In this document: piece after piece, positions 44,701-53,644 of the stretch
How positions within the stretch are numbered: position 1 is the first letter of the stretch
Layout: each line of letters opens with the position of its first letter
NCBI RefSeq assembly: GCF_037975245.1
Contig: NC_092572.1
Coordinates: 1-64,000, forward strand
From: Apostichopus japonicus
Lineage: Eukaryota > Echinodermata > Holothuroidea > Aspidochirotida > Stichopodidae
Direction: 5' to 3'
Length of the DNA stretch: 64,000 nt
Notes under the pieces: model-generated
Told to the model about the DNA's origin: nothing
What the model saw: the letters and a program-made list of their open reading frames with translations, nothing else
Databases searched by the model: none
Made by a program: the position numbers and the translations under genes

Positions 44701-45610
44701 TGAGACAGTGGCTAGCGTGTTAGTTAATGAATTTATTGCTAGATTTGGGGTTCCCGAGCGCATTCATACAGACCAGGGACGGAACTTCGAATCACACGTT
44801 TTCTCAGAAGTTTGCCAACTGCTTCAGATTAAGAAGACCAGAACCACTGCCTTTCACCTCCAGAGCGACGGCATGGTGGAAAGGCTGAACCGGACTTTCG
44901 AGGAAATGTTGTCTAAAGTAGTGGACCAGAACCAAAAAGATTGGGACGAATGTTTACCTTTGGTGCTTATGGCCTATCGTTCGTCAAGACACGAGATGAC
45001 GGGATGTTCGCCGAATGAAATGATGTTTGGGAGGGATGTAACACTTCCAATTGACCTGCTCATTGATTCTGGTATGTTCACCGAGGATAAAGAGGATGGG
45101 ATCCAAAAGAGTCAATATGTGGTCGATCTCCATGAAAGACTGAGGCAAATCCACGAATATGCTCGAGGCAACATGGACACGGCTGGGAACAGGCAAAAAC
45201 GAAACTATGATAGGAATTCCACAGAACATAATCTGAAGGTTGGAGATGAAGTACTGTTGTACAACCCCACGAAGAAGAAAGGTTTAAGTCTGAAACTTAT
45301 GAGGTTCTGGGATGGACCATGGAAGGTGATTGGAAAGCTCAGTGATGTGACGTTCAGGATAAAGAAAACGAACACAGGGAAAAAGAGGATTGTACACCAT
45401 AACCGACTTAAATTAGTTGAGTCACCAGACTCGTCAAATAAATCGACTGTTCGAAGAACAGAGTTATCTTCGTCCGGTGCCCGAACTGAAGAAATGATAC
45501 AGAAGCAGCACCATCTCCAGGAAGGCAGCCTACAGCACAAGATCCAGCCACCACCGAGAGCCCGACCCGAAGAACAAGAAAACGTCCACAGTGGCATCGA
45601 GATTATGTAA
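41708..45610 (+). CDS. pol: Pol polyprotein of Ty3-type element 2
   Basis: The frame is open for 1300 residues. Protease VDTGA is at 31-35. Reverse transcriptase spans about 320-530 with the catalytic YLDD at 472-475. RNase H acidic residues are D619, E662, D687 and D730. Integrase has an HHCC site (H893, H900, C930, C933), second and third catalytic residues D1022 and E1058 (35 residues between them) and a GPW-type module near the C-terminus. The first integrase catalytic Asp, expected in the ID-x-LGPLP motif, is Asn at residue 962 (codon AAC, 44591-44593). The usual HPQSDG motif near the last catalytic Glu reads HLQSDG. The open frame extends upstream of this ATG to about 41620 and overlaps gag in the -1 frame, so the ATG is probably not the natural start. 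The integrase is predicted to be inactive and the other enzymes look intact. Confidence 0.95.
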   Translation: MQYSVREVGTDSNFEIRVKGYVQGTAVNFLVDTGANVTILNPSVYESIPENSRPILRPAAVDLRLADGRPFPFKGRGIFQIRIGSKSVDHEVWVAEIDVDAILGIEFLRRHRCSLDVIIGTLSWDEACALEQVDSEKPSSEPSGGLCRLVLCETVVIAPGAESLLEGEISVEFQGREALVEPAEKFVNKHGLLVAKLLVDPGQEVLHVRLFNPSHEPVRVYKGTVIGVLEEVEEVVGVGESSDGNPTTPIGVVNCTTKDSTDIPSHLIGLMETCGGLDGCQQEQLKELLLKYEDVFSKSPDDLGRTMIVQHTIDTGTAKPIKQPARKVPMHQRETVSILLQEMLDAEVVEPSSSAWSSPVVLVKKKNGKTKFCVDYRKVNGVTVKDSYPIPRITESLDALNRSCWFSTLDLASGYWQVGMVDKDKEKTAFSTVDGLFQFRTMPFGLCNAPATFERLMDRVLSGLHWQTCLVYLDDVIVYGSTFGESLNRLRVVLERLRKANLKLSPQKCHLFQQSVSYLGYVVSGTGVSTDPQKLKAVREWPQPQKLTLVRSFLGLCGYYRRFVQGFAEIAAPLFKLTEKKQKFDWNKDCEEAFRRLKAALTSASILAYPDPRILFIVDTDACDFVVGAVLSQVQDGEERVISYFSKTMTKQEKRYCVTRKELLAVVKAVKQFHHYLYGATFLVRTDHAALRWLMTFKNPEGQIARWLELLSTYQFEIQHRPGKCHSHADGLSRRPCGDDCSHCKRKEITEEEQNRKELFIPGQRKRTKRTDVKVVYDEMAVSRVAAISKVATNDGDLPWLQEWSKNDIRTEQMKDTETKSIIDWKEKESNRPGIDSISQENRELKNYWTQWDRLEIKDGVLYRRWESQDGNKVTYQLVTPRGMREQVIRHLHDKPTAGHMGVKRTLERVQRRFYWHGWRRQVELWTKACIPCQERKQPKFKPKAKMRVEHVGAPLERIAINILGPLPQTERGNRHIMVVADYFSKWAEAYSIPNQEAETVASVLVNEFIARFGVPERIHTDQGRNFESHVFSEVCQLLQIKKTRTTAFHLQSDGMVERLNRTFEEMLSKVVDQNQKDWDECLPLVLMAYRSSRHEMTGCSPNEMMFGRDVTLPIDLLIDSGMFTEDKEDGIQKSQYVVDLHERLRQIHEYARGNMDTAGNRQKRNYDRNSTEHNLKVGDEVLLYNPTKKKGLSLKLMRFWDGPWKVIGKLSDVTFRIKKTNTGKKRIVHHNRLKLVESPDSSNKSTVRRTELSSSGARTEEMIQKQHHLQEGSLQHKIQPPPRARPEEQENVHSGIEIM

Positions 45611-45670
45611 TTTAATCTTACTGTGTTTATGGAATATTTTATGTAATATTTGTCGTTATCACTTGATCTT

Positions 45671-46432
45671 GCAGATCGAACAGAAATGGAATTTACAGAT
45701 ACACAAGACGAGAGGGAGCTGGAGCTTTCAAAAGAATATCGGTGCCGTGTGCAAAGACAGGTACAAGACCGTGGCCCAACTGCGAAACCACCTGCAGACA
45801 AAGCACCAGGCCGCAAGATTCGCCTGCCAGAAATGCAAGTATAGCTCCGATAGAAAGGGGAACCTGATCCGACATGTGGAGACATCCCATCAGTCGACAA
45901 ATAAGAGCCAAGCGTCCTCTGAAAGCAGCCATGCACCAAAGAAAGGAGAAGCAACAGAAAAAGAAGTAACCCCATAAAGGCCACCAAGTCTGATGCCTAC
46001 AGAATACCCAAGGTACAGAGGGAGGTGCTTCCACAGTACGCGCCGAATCTGACAGACCTTCTTGTTTGCAGTCCTCTGGATCACAGGCGAATTGTGAAGA
46101 AGACTGCCATAACTCCCCAGAGCCCCAATGAGAGTATGGAACAGAGAAACACCGAAGTACCGAAAGAGATCTCTTGCGAGTCAGCCCATGAGATAAGTGC
46201 GCCGGACCCGAGACTGTTCCAGAAAGAGTCATTCCAGGATGAGGGTATGACGGAGATCGCCAAAACAATAGAGAAAGCCAGGGAGGAGGCTCGAACGATG
46301 CCAGCAGGGAAAACGTCCTGTGAGTGGAGGATTGTCAAGATGACGGAAAGGAAGACATATTTGGTTACGACGGAGACTGCGGTGACGGACGGGTTCTACT
46401 TCTGGAGAGTGAGAGAAGAACACCTCGAATAG
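45671..46432 (+). pseudogene. ORF3 of element 2 with two C2H2 zinc fingers, frameshifted
   Basis: Downstream of pol a third coding region is readable in three pieces: about 45671-45760 in the pol frame, 45730-45977 in another, and about 45970-46432 back in the pol frame. The middle piece has two C2H2 fingers of CX2CX12HX4H spacing. The first finger has its first Cys in the upstream frame, with a break near 45740. The second (CQKCKYSSDRKGNLIRHVETSH) is complete at about 45827-45895. The two breaks compensate each other, so a single ancestral frame of about 250 codons is likely. No signal peptide or membrane segment is visible, so it is not envelope. A DNA- or RNA-binding accessory role is inference. 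Confidence 0.7.
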
Positions 46433-46460
46433 ACAACGAATGCGTGGAAGCATTCTTCCT

Positions 46461-46476
46461 GTTGAGAGGGGGGTGG
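46461..46476 (+). other. Polypurine tract of element 2
   Basis: TTGAGAGGGGGGTGG lies directly before the 3' LTR. It is the primer for plus-strand synthesis. Confidence 0.8.
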
Positions 46477-47057
46477 TGTAGCGAAAATTTATATTAGCTA
46501 TGTTTGTTTGTTATTTCTTTGTTTTTATCTTTATCTAATACCGGAATAAGCCGGTGAACTTCTTAGGCAAAGTTTATTGACCCCACAATCGACCCTGTTT
46601 CGTCAGCTTTCATGATTCTCAGCAAGCCAAATTTTGTCCATATTTGCATATACTCGTGCGAGAGGCTTCTAGCCAATCACTGAACAGCTGATTGCATCAC
46701 CCGTTGCTTCTTGTGTATTGTTATAACGTTGGAAATTCCAAGGAAAATTACCATACATACCTGTATTGATTTTACACATGTTAGGGAGTCGAACGAAAGA
46801 ACGCAAGCGGTTAAGACGTATACATGTCATTGCTAGTTTCCAGGCTCAGTGTTACTCTTGAGCAATTACTCAAGGTTGAAACCGTTTTATACACTGAGAC
46901 ACTGTAAATCCGTCTTGCCTACTTCGACTCACCAATTAAGAATAATCATCTGTACAAATTTGAGAAATAAAGTGATTTTCAAGAAACAACACAGAAAGTT
47001 CTCTTCATCATTTTGGTTGACTGTGCTTGTATACAGTGGACCGAGGTCAACGTTACA
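46477..47057 (+). repeat. 3' LTR of element 2 (581 bp)
   Basis: It is identical to the 5' LTR except for one T-to-A change. AATAAA is at 46966-46971 and CTAT follows at 47058. Confidence 0.95.
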
Positions 47058-47504
47058 CTATATCAGCGGAGCGCCACCATTAATTGGCGTGCAGCGTACA
47101 AGCAAATTTCTGGTTTTGGTACTTCTCGGGCTTGAAACTGACCAACCATATGTACACTTTTGCCTGAGAACCAAGTTCTTTCCAAATACTTTTTTCTCAT
47201 CTATAACCTATTTGAAGATTGTCACCAGTCACACATCATGTTCGACTTCATCACATATCCTGTGGATCATTGCTTTTGTAGGTGATTCTTCATCGCGGCC
47301 CACAATATCCGTCAGCCCCACTGTTCAGAATTTGAAAATTCACAATTCTCGTGAATAAATTCACTTCAAAACATACCCATAATGTTGCACAAAATATCAT
47401 CTCTGGACAACCGATATAGAAAACCTCCTTCAAACCCTAACAGACGGGTCAAAATTGCACGAGTATGATGAAGTATGATGAATAATGTTGGTTAGGGAAT
47501 TTAA
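47058..47504 (+). repeat. Dispersed block X, copy 1, first part
   Basis: This continues the repeat interrupted by LTR element 2 (ATCAGCGGAGCGCCACCAT). It matches 50911-51395 through TGTACACTTTTGCCTGAGAA, GATTGTCACCAGTCACACATC and TTGCTTTTGTAGGTGATTC. The second half of the shared core is lost here. Confidence 0.8.
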
Positions 47505-48069
47505 GTAAAGTAAAGTAAAGTAAAATTTATTGATATCAATCATAAAATGAAGACATAATAAAATGGAATCCGCAGCTTAAAAATATGCAAAATATATAAA
47601 TATACAAAAATATGATAAAAATATCATCTAGTTATGTGACAATTCAAAAGCTTAATACTCCTCGGTAAAAAAGAATGTCTAAAGCGTTCAGTACGCATAC
47701 GAGGTAGGGTATACAACCTACGTGGAATGGTGTAAAACTTATGGAGAGGATGGCCAGGATCAGTCAAAATCCCTCTTACATACTGAAGTACAATATCTTC
47801 AATGTACTGATCATCTACAGAATAAAACAGAATAAAATAAGGCTACCGTATGCGTACAAAACGAGTCTGATAAATTGAAAACAACGATTAAAATAGTTAC
47901 CACAGATAAAACGTTCCGAAAAGATCACGAAAAAGATCAAGAGTGGATCAAACATATGAGGCAATCACTGATTCGAAATAACAGTTAAACCAGGCAATAA
48001 AAACAGTGAAAATCGGGAGAGCTTGCAGAAACCAGGCTGCTGTGGAGCAGCGCCCTCCTAAGATCCTGA
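47505..48069. other. Sequence inserted in block X copy 1
   Basis: After a (TAAAG)n run (47505-47528) there are about 540 bases absent from the other copy, AT-rich, without gene motifs. This suggests an insertion of unknown type with a short AAGTAAAG repeat at its start. Confidence 0.5.
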
Positions 48070-48815
48070 TCCTGATTTTCGAAAATTCAGACGGCTACTA
48101 AAAAAATTCGTTGAAGGAAATAAAAATATACCAGATATTTCCGAAACCGAACACTACACACATCGACAGTTTTGAGCATGGGCGCAGATCAGTCTTGGAT
48201 AATGGTGGGACGCGTGTCTGTTCTATGACACTATCTAAGCGGAGCGCGACCATGGGTTCGCGCGTTGCGTACAAGATTTTTTTGGGCAAATATACCTCCC
48301 AGATCGCCGGAAATAGCACTTCCCAGACCTAATGATGCTCCTAAACCTCCTTAAGTTTTAGATCTCATGGCTTAGAAATTTAGTTTGGAGAAATACATGG
48401 GCGTCTGCAGAAAGAAAATCAGGGGACAAATAATCCAAGTAGACTTTTGTATATACAATGGGTCTGGGGTCCTCTCCCAGAAAACAAATATAGACTGCCG
48501 CAAATGCGATTTCCGTCCTATATTTAACAACTGTGGATAAAATACAATAAAATGAGAACTGCTGCATGTCATTTGCACAATGCTGGATCAAACTGCGCCA
48601 AAGTTCAATACAGGGGAACTTGAAATGCAGCTATTGGTCAAGACAAATTGGCGGGGACACGGTATATTATGTCCCCACTACTGAAAAAGTTGGTGGGGAC
48701 GCGTCCCGCTGTCCTCACCAGGATCTGCGCCCATGGTTTGGAGGCTGTTTTTCGTGGAACGCCATTTTCGTGCTCACTGATATGATGTGATATCTGCTGT
48801 TTGCTTTACTAATTC
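48070..48815 (+). repeat. Dispersed block X, copy 1, second part
   Basis: This runs from TTTTCGAAAATTCAGAC and the CCAGATATTTCCGAAACCG area, then hAT-like element D, then GTTTGGAGGCTG...GCTCACTGATATGATGTG. It matches 51403-51415 and 52190-52345 of copy 2. Confidence 0.8.
48177..48735. mobile_element. hAT-like element D (559 bp)
   Basis: Inverted ends are CATGGGCGCAGATC / GATCTGCGCCCATG. The flanking 8-mers are GTTTTGAG (48169-48176) and GTTTGGAG (48736-48743). The empty version of this site is present at about 52258-52270 (ACAGTTTGGAGGCTG), which supports insertion with 8-base duplication. The shared core (48241-48329, as GGAGCGCGACC) lies inside. There is no transposase. Confidence 0.87.
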
Positions 48816-48827
48816 GAATAACTTTGT

Positions 48828-48910
48828 CACTGTTCCTCTTTCTCTTCCCGTATTTTCTACTCCATCCTTTTCGCCTTTTCTCTCTTTCTTGTTTTTCTTT
48901 TCCTTCCTTC
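48828..48910. repeat. Polypyrimidine tract
   Basis: TCACTGTTCCTCTTTCTCTT and a long CT-rich run. It has a near relative at 53422-53585, so it is part of a dispersed repeat. Confidence 0.65.
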
Positions 48911-49760
48911 ACCTCGTTGAAGTTGGCAAGTGTATACAGTTCCAAAGCTATTCAACAGCAACAAAACGTTATTTTGTGTATGTCTGTTGTGGGGTGAAGT
49001 TAGCGCTATGAGCTACAAGTTCCAATGCGCAAGGTGGGGGAAAGGGGCTAGAAATAATGTGTGGATCAATTCTAACTCGGTTTTCGGTCGTTAATTGTTC
49101 ATGTAGCCTACCAGGTAAAAGGTTGAAATGACTTTAACAATTTCAAATTTAATACTTTGATTTATTATGCCATTTGGAGCACATAACATAGGCTATAACA
49201 GAACATTACTGGCAAAAACTAGGGGGGGGGGTTGTTGTGTGGGCCAACCCCCCTCTTCAAAAAGTGTTGGGTTAACCCCCCCCCCCAGCCCCCCTGTTAG
49301 GACACTCCATCATGCTGCTACTCCTTACGGATATACCCTACACGTCGTTGTTTATGGTTATTTACGTTACGTGAAATATATGTTCAAGAATCAAGAATGA
49401 CTTTTCCTTCATTATATTGACGTCTTCCGGAACATATAATATGACAAGTACACTCGGAGCCACTTGTAAAAGTGATAATAGGATCAGGGAAAGGTTGTGA
49501 GGAGAACATTTTGTCGGATGAATAGATAGTGCATCCAAAATTCAGTGAAGGAAGTCTCCAACATCATCGATTGAAATCGGATTGTCAGTATCATAAAAAT
49601 GATGGACTCATGGACTGCCTGAGTAGGTAGAGAAGCTGGGATTACTTCGCTAACTCGTACAATACCACCATGGATATAATAACGGTTCAAAAGTGGTGAG
49701 CCATTATTGTCTCAGATATGAGGATTGTGGAATGACGGCTGCAATAGTATATCCTCTCTA
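48911..49760. other. Unassigned sequence with G and C tracts
   Basis: G-run at about 49222-49231 and C-run at about 49269-49280. Short open frames carry no recognised motif. Confidence 0.4.
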
Positions 49761-50096
49761 GTGAGTGGCTTGCTAAAAATACCCTGTGTTAGTTTCTTCC
49801 AAGCTAAGAGTAATTAGTGAGTGGCTTGCTAAAATTACCCTGTGTTAGTTTCTTCCAAGCTAAGAGTAATTAGTGAGTGGCTTGCTAAAATTACCCTGTG
49901 TTAGTTTCTTCCAAGCTAAGAGTAATTAGTGAGTGGCTTGCTAAAATTACCCTGTGTTAGTTTCTTCCAAGCTAAGAGTAATTAGTGAGTGGCTTGCTAA
50001 AATTAACCTGTGTTAGTTGCTTCCAAGCTAAGAGTAATTAGTTAGTGGCTTGCTAAAATTAACCTGTGTTAGTTTCTTCCAAGCTAAGAGTAATTC
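49761..50096 (+). repeat. 56-bp tandem repeat, six copies
   Basis: Units beginning GTGAGTGGCTTGCTAAAATT and ending AAGCTAAGAGTAATTA start at 49761, 49817, 49873, 49929, 49985 and 50041. Only a few substitutions separate them (ACCCTG versus AACCTG in the last two). Confidence 0.95.
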
Positions 50097-50865
50097 TTTA
50101 TAAAAAAGGATGTAACCCTGCCAAAGACTTAGAAATAGGAGTGATGTGAAAAAATACCTAAATTTAAGTGAATGTCTTCATAATGATTAAGAAAATATAA
50201 CATGCTGATGTTTTGTTTGTCACTAACTTCATATCTTTGCAAAGTACTTATGAGTTTGATTCTGATTGAATCACGTATCATTTTAATATCTCTAAGATTA
50301 ATTCAACCTTTTTCTAGAGGTAATAACAGGGTCGTGTATTTAATAAGACTCGGTTTACCACGCCAAATAAAGTCAATTATACTGTCGTGGAAGGTTTTGA
50401 TTACCCAGCTTGGCGTTGGTATAGTGGAAATGAGATACACTAGACGGGAACGACAAGGGAGTTCGTTCACAATAACGGATTTTCCTCACATTGAGAGTTT
50501 GCGGCCCTTCCACCGGCTCAGCAAAATGCTGCAGGTTTTTACCTTTTCCTCCCGGTTAACCTTCTCAATAGACTAGTCGTATTGTCGTTACCAATAGCAA
50601 CGCCCACAACTATAATATATTAATTTCTGACTGGAAAATTAAAATCATGATGGCTAATATTGGATTTACCAAAAACGAGAAACTCAGTCAGATTGTCCAA
50701 CTTACACACTGAGCAGACGCACGCTCATACAAGTAAATTATTTATTAAATAGTATAGATACTGGTAATACTACTAACAAAGAAGGTTGTGTCGTCAGCAT
50801 GTTGGAACATTTGGTGTCGGTTCCGCAAAACTATACACCAGAGATAAGAGGGCAATTGTAACAGG
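50097..50865. other. Unassigned sequence
   Basis: A 124-codon frame at 50202-50576 has no recognised motif and no codon pattern that I trust. No gene is called. Confidence 0.35.
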
Positions 50866-51431
50866 GGCGTATCCACGATTTTCTTATCCAGGGGGCGCGA
50901 ATTACTATCTAAGCGGAGCGCCACCATCAATTGGCGCGCAGCGTACAAGAAAATTTCTGGTTTTGATATCCCCAGATCACCGGAAATGGCACATCTCTGG
51001 CTCGATAATGACTAACCAGATGTACACTTTTGCCTGAGAACAAAGTATTTCCTTATAGTTTTCTTTTCCATCCATAACCTTTTTGAAGATTGTCACCAGT
51101 CACACATCATGTTCGACCTCATCGCATCTCCTGTGGGTCATTGCTTTTGTAGGTGATTCTACGTCGCGGCCCACAATACCCGTCAGTCCCACTTTTTAAG
51201 GTTTTAAGCCCATCATTGTTCAGAATTTGAAAATTCCCTTTTCTCGTGAAATAAATTCACTTCAAAACATGCCCATAATGTTGCACAAAATTACATCTAT
51301 GGATAACCAATATAGAAAAAACTCCTTCAACCCCTAGCAGATCGGTCAATATTGCACGAGTAGAGGAAAGTATATTTAAGAATGTTGGTCAGGGAATTTT
51401 CGAAAATTCAGACACAGTTAATTTATTGCTG
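50866..51431 (+). repeat. Dispersed block X, copy 2, first part (intact LTR target)
   Basis: GGGGCGTATCCACGATTTTC through GGGGGCGCGAATTACTATC is continuous here. It represents the state before LTR element 2 inserted into the other copy. The full core is at 50915-50992 and matches to 47504 follow. Confidence 0.82.
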
Positions 51432-52162
51432 CATGGGCAGATCAGTCTTGGACAATGGTGGGTACTCTGATACTATCTAAGCGGAGCGCGACCATTGGTT
51501 CGCGTGTAGCGTACAAGGTTTTTTTGGCAAATATTCCTCCCAGATCGCCGGAAATAACACTTCCCAGACCCAAATGATGCTCCCAAACCTCCTTAAGTTT
51601 TAGATCTCATGGCTTAGAAATTTAGTTTTGGAAAATACATGGGCGTCTGCAGAAAAAAAAAACCAGGGGACAAATAATCCAAGTTAGACTTTTGTATATA
51701 CGATGGGTCTGGGATCCTCTCCCAGAAACAATTATAGATCGCCGCAAATGCCATTTCCGTCCTATATTTAACAATTGTGGATAAATATAATGAAATGAGA
51801 ACTGGACGTGAAGCTATCTCAAATTGGCAACACACAGTGTGAGTTGTTAACGATTTTTTTGTTCGCACTCAGTCCGTTTTGCTGACCACAATTTACCAGT
51901 CTCTTGTATAGATTATGTTTCACATGATTGAATGTAAATACTTCACGTCACGCCTAACAGTGTCAATAGTAATAATTCTTGTCTTTTAGAGCATGTCATT
52001 TGCACAATGCTGGATCGAACTGCGCCAAAGTTCAATACAGTGGAATTTGAAAGGCAACGTTTGGTCAAGACAACTTGGTGGGGGGACGGTATATCACGTC
52101 CCAGCCACTGAAAAAGTTTGTGGGGACGCATCCCGCTGTCCCCGCCAAGATCTGCGCCCATG
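51432..52162. mobile_element. hAT-like element E (731 bp), same family as D
   Basis: The ends are CATGGGCAGATC / GATCTGCGCCCATG. The flanking 8-mers TATTGCTG (51424-51431) and TATTGGTG (52163-52170) differ by one base. The core is at 51483-51560. About 185 bases (51801-51985) are absent from element D. It is inserted at a different place in block X than element D. Confidence 0.85.
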
Positions 52163-52170
52163 TATTGGTG

Positions 52171-52350
52171 TACAAATATTTAAACCTCTTATAAAACTTC
52201 GTTGAAGGAAATTAAAAAATACCAGATATTTCCGAAACCGAACACTACACACATAGACAGTTTGGAGGCTGTTCCTCCTGGAACGCCATTTTCATGCTCA
52301 CTGATATGATGTGATATCTGCTGTTGCTTTACAAATTCGAATAATTGAAA
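52171..52350 (+). repeat. Dispersed block X, copy 2, second part with empty hAT site
   Basis: TTCGTTGAAGGAAATTAAAA and the CCAGATATTTCCGAAACCG area run straight into ACAGTTTGGAGGCTG, where element D sits in copy 1. Confidence 0.82.
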
Positions 52351-53158
52351 TGAGACTGAAATAAATACGGTAAGTTTTATTTGTTTATTGGCAATGCCCC
52401 ACATTCTTTTCATTTCGAAAGACGATTCAGTTTAGGGAAGATCTTGGGATTTTCATCCTTATAGATATCGCTAGATATCCATACAGTACAGTGTCTTTGG
52501 GATTTCTTGGGATTTTTCGGGCCTGATCTTGGGAAATTGCAAAATCGGGAGTGGTCACACTCCATGTAGGTCAGTGCACGACCTCTAGACGTCACTAAAC
52601 CAGGGAGTTGTTATGGAACAACTCCCTTCTAAAACACAACCCGATCACTTGTTATCGATGAAGTGGTGTGTTGCCGGATTTTGTCAAAGTCTTGGTACTA
52701 CGGGCGAAGGTCATTAATTAAGTTTCGTAACTCATCGGGAAGCGATTAGAGGGGTTGGCGTAGGGTTGTGGCTTGTGGGGCGCGCGTTTTCATTCAAATG
52801 GGAACAATCGCAAGAAGTGATGGGTGCGTCCGCCCCCCCCCCCGGCAATGATACGCCCTTGGATCCACTGCATGATATTCACAGGAAATGTGTTCAATTC
52901 TCAAATCGCATGCTGATTCATTGTATGAGTTACGTACTAAGTTTGGGGTAACAATTAGCATTCAAGTCGGGGTGAATAACATTTTATCTCTGGATGGCAG
53001 TGTTGCATAGAAGGACATATAGAAGGACATATGTCTAGTGCAGTTCGCATATAGATCCTGGTCTAATACCGAAATGCGTCATGTTCCCCGACGACTTGGT
53101 CGAGTTCAAGACCAGCCACAGTTGGTTTCATAGCACAATTGTACAACTGTTTAAGGCG
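52351..53158. other. Unassigned sequence
   Basis: A C-run lies at about 52831-52842. There is no gene or repeat that I can support. Confidence 0.4.
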
Positions 53159-53236
53159 TCCACACACACACACGCGTCATGATATACTACATATATATAG
53201 TATATAGTGAATATATATAGTAAATATATATAGTAA

Positions 53237-53284
<48 letters not shown>
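53159..53284. repeat. (CA)n and (TA)n microsatellites
   Basis: ACACACAC run at 53159-53173, then TATATAGTA-like units and an uninterrupted (AT)n run at about 53238-53284. Confidence 0.95.
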
Positions 53285-53287
<3 letters not shown>

Positions 53288-53414
53288 TGAGAGAGAAAAA
53301 ATGGAAACGTCATAAATGGAGTTGTCGGTGTAAGGGGTTAGCTGAGGCGCACACCCCTTCCGAAATCATCAATCCGTCACTGGCTACCCTGTGTATATAA
53401 TAGGGATCAGCGCT

Positions 53415-53640
53415 GTAATTATGTCACTGTTCCTCTTTCTCTTCCCGGTGTCTTGGCGTTTTTCTTCTGCTCCCTCCTTTTCTCCTTTCTCTTTTTTCTC
53501 ACTTTTTCTTTTCACTTCCTTCCTCCTCCTCCCCCCCCCCTCTTTTTTCCCTTTTTTTCTTCTTTTTTCTCTCTTTTTCTTACCCGGGGGCGCGCACCCC
53601 CAACACCCCCCCCCCCCCTGGATACGCGCCTGTGTAAACT
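53415..53640. repeat. Long polypyrimidine tract with C runs
   Basis: CT-rich over about 170 bases, then GGGGGCGCGCACCCCC and a C run at about 53606-53619. It is related to 48828-48910 by the TCACTGTTCCTCTTTCTCTT start. Lys/Arg/Glu-rich frames on the other strand are by-products. Confidence 0.85.
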
Positions 53641-53644
53641 GCAT

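Larger units (their letters stand above)
39629..47057 (+). mobile_element. Full-length Ty3-type LTR retrotransposon 2
   Basis: This 7429-base element has 581-base LTRs at 39629-40209 and 46477-47057 that differ at only one base by my reading (GTATTCAG versus GTATACAG). The target duplication is CTAT at 39625-39628 and 47058-47061. After a two-base gap the primer site for tRNA-Leu follows. The internal order is gag (broken), pol (open, protease-RT-RNase H-integrase), a zinc-finger ORF3 and a polypurine tract. It sits inside a dispersed repeat whose intact form is present at 50866-50992. It is a different lineage from element 1, on the opposite strand. Confidence 0.95.

Noticed and set aside
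45205-45987. 260-codon minus-strand frame opposite ORF3 of LTR element 2
   Set aside because: It lies antisense to pol and ORF3, where the plus strand has clear zinc-finger and integrase coding. It is a shadow frame.
50202-50576. 124-codon plus-strand frame
   Set aside because: No motif and a basic hydrophobic composition typical of AT-rich noncoding DNA.
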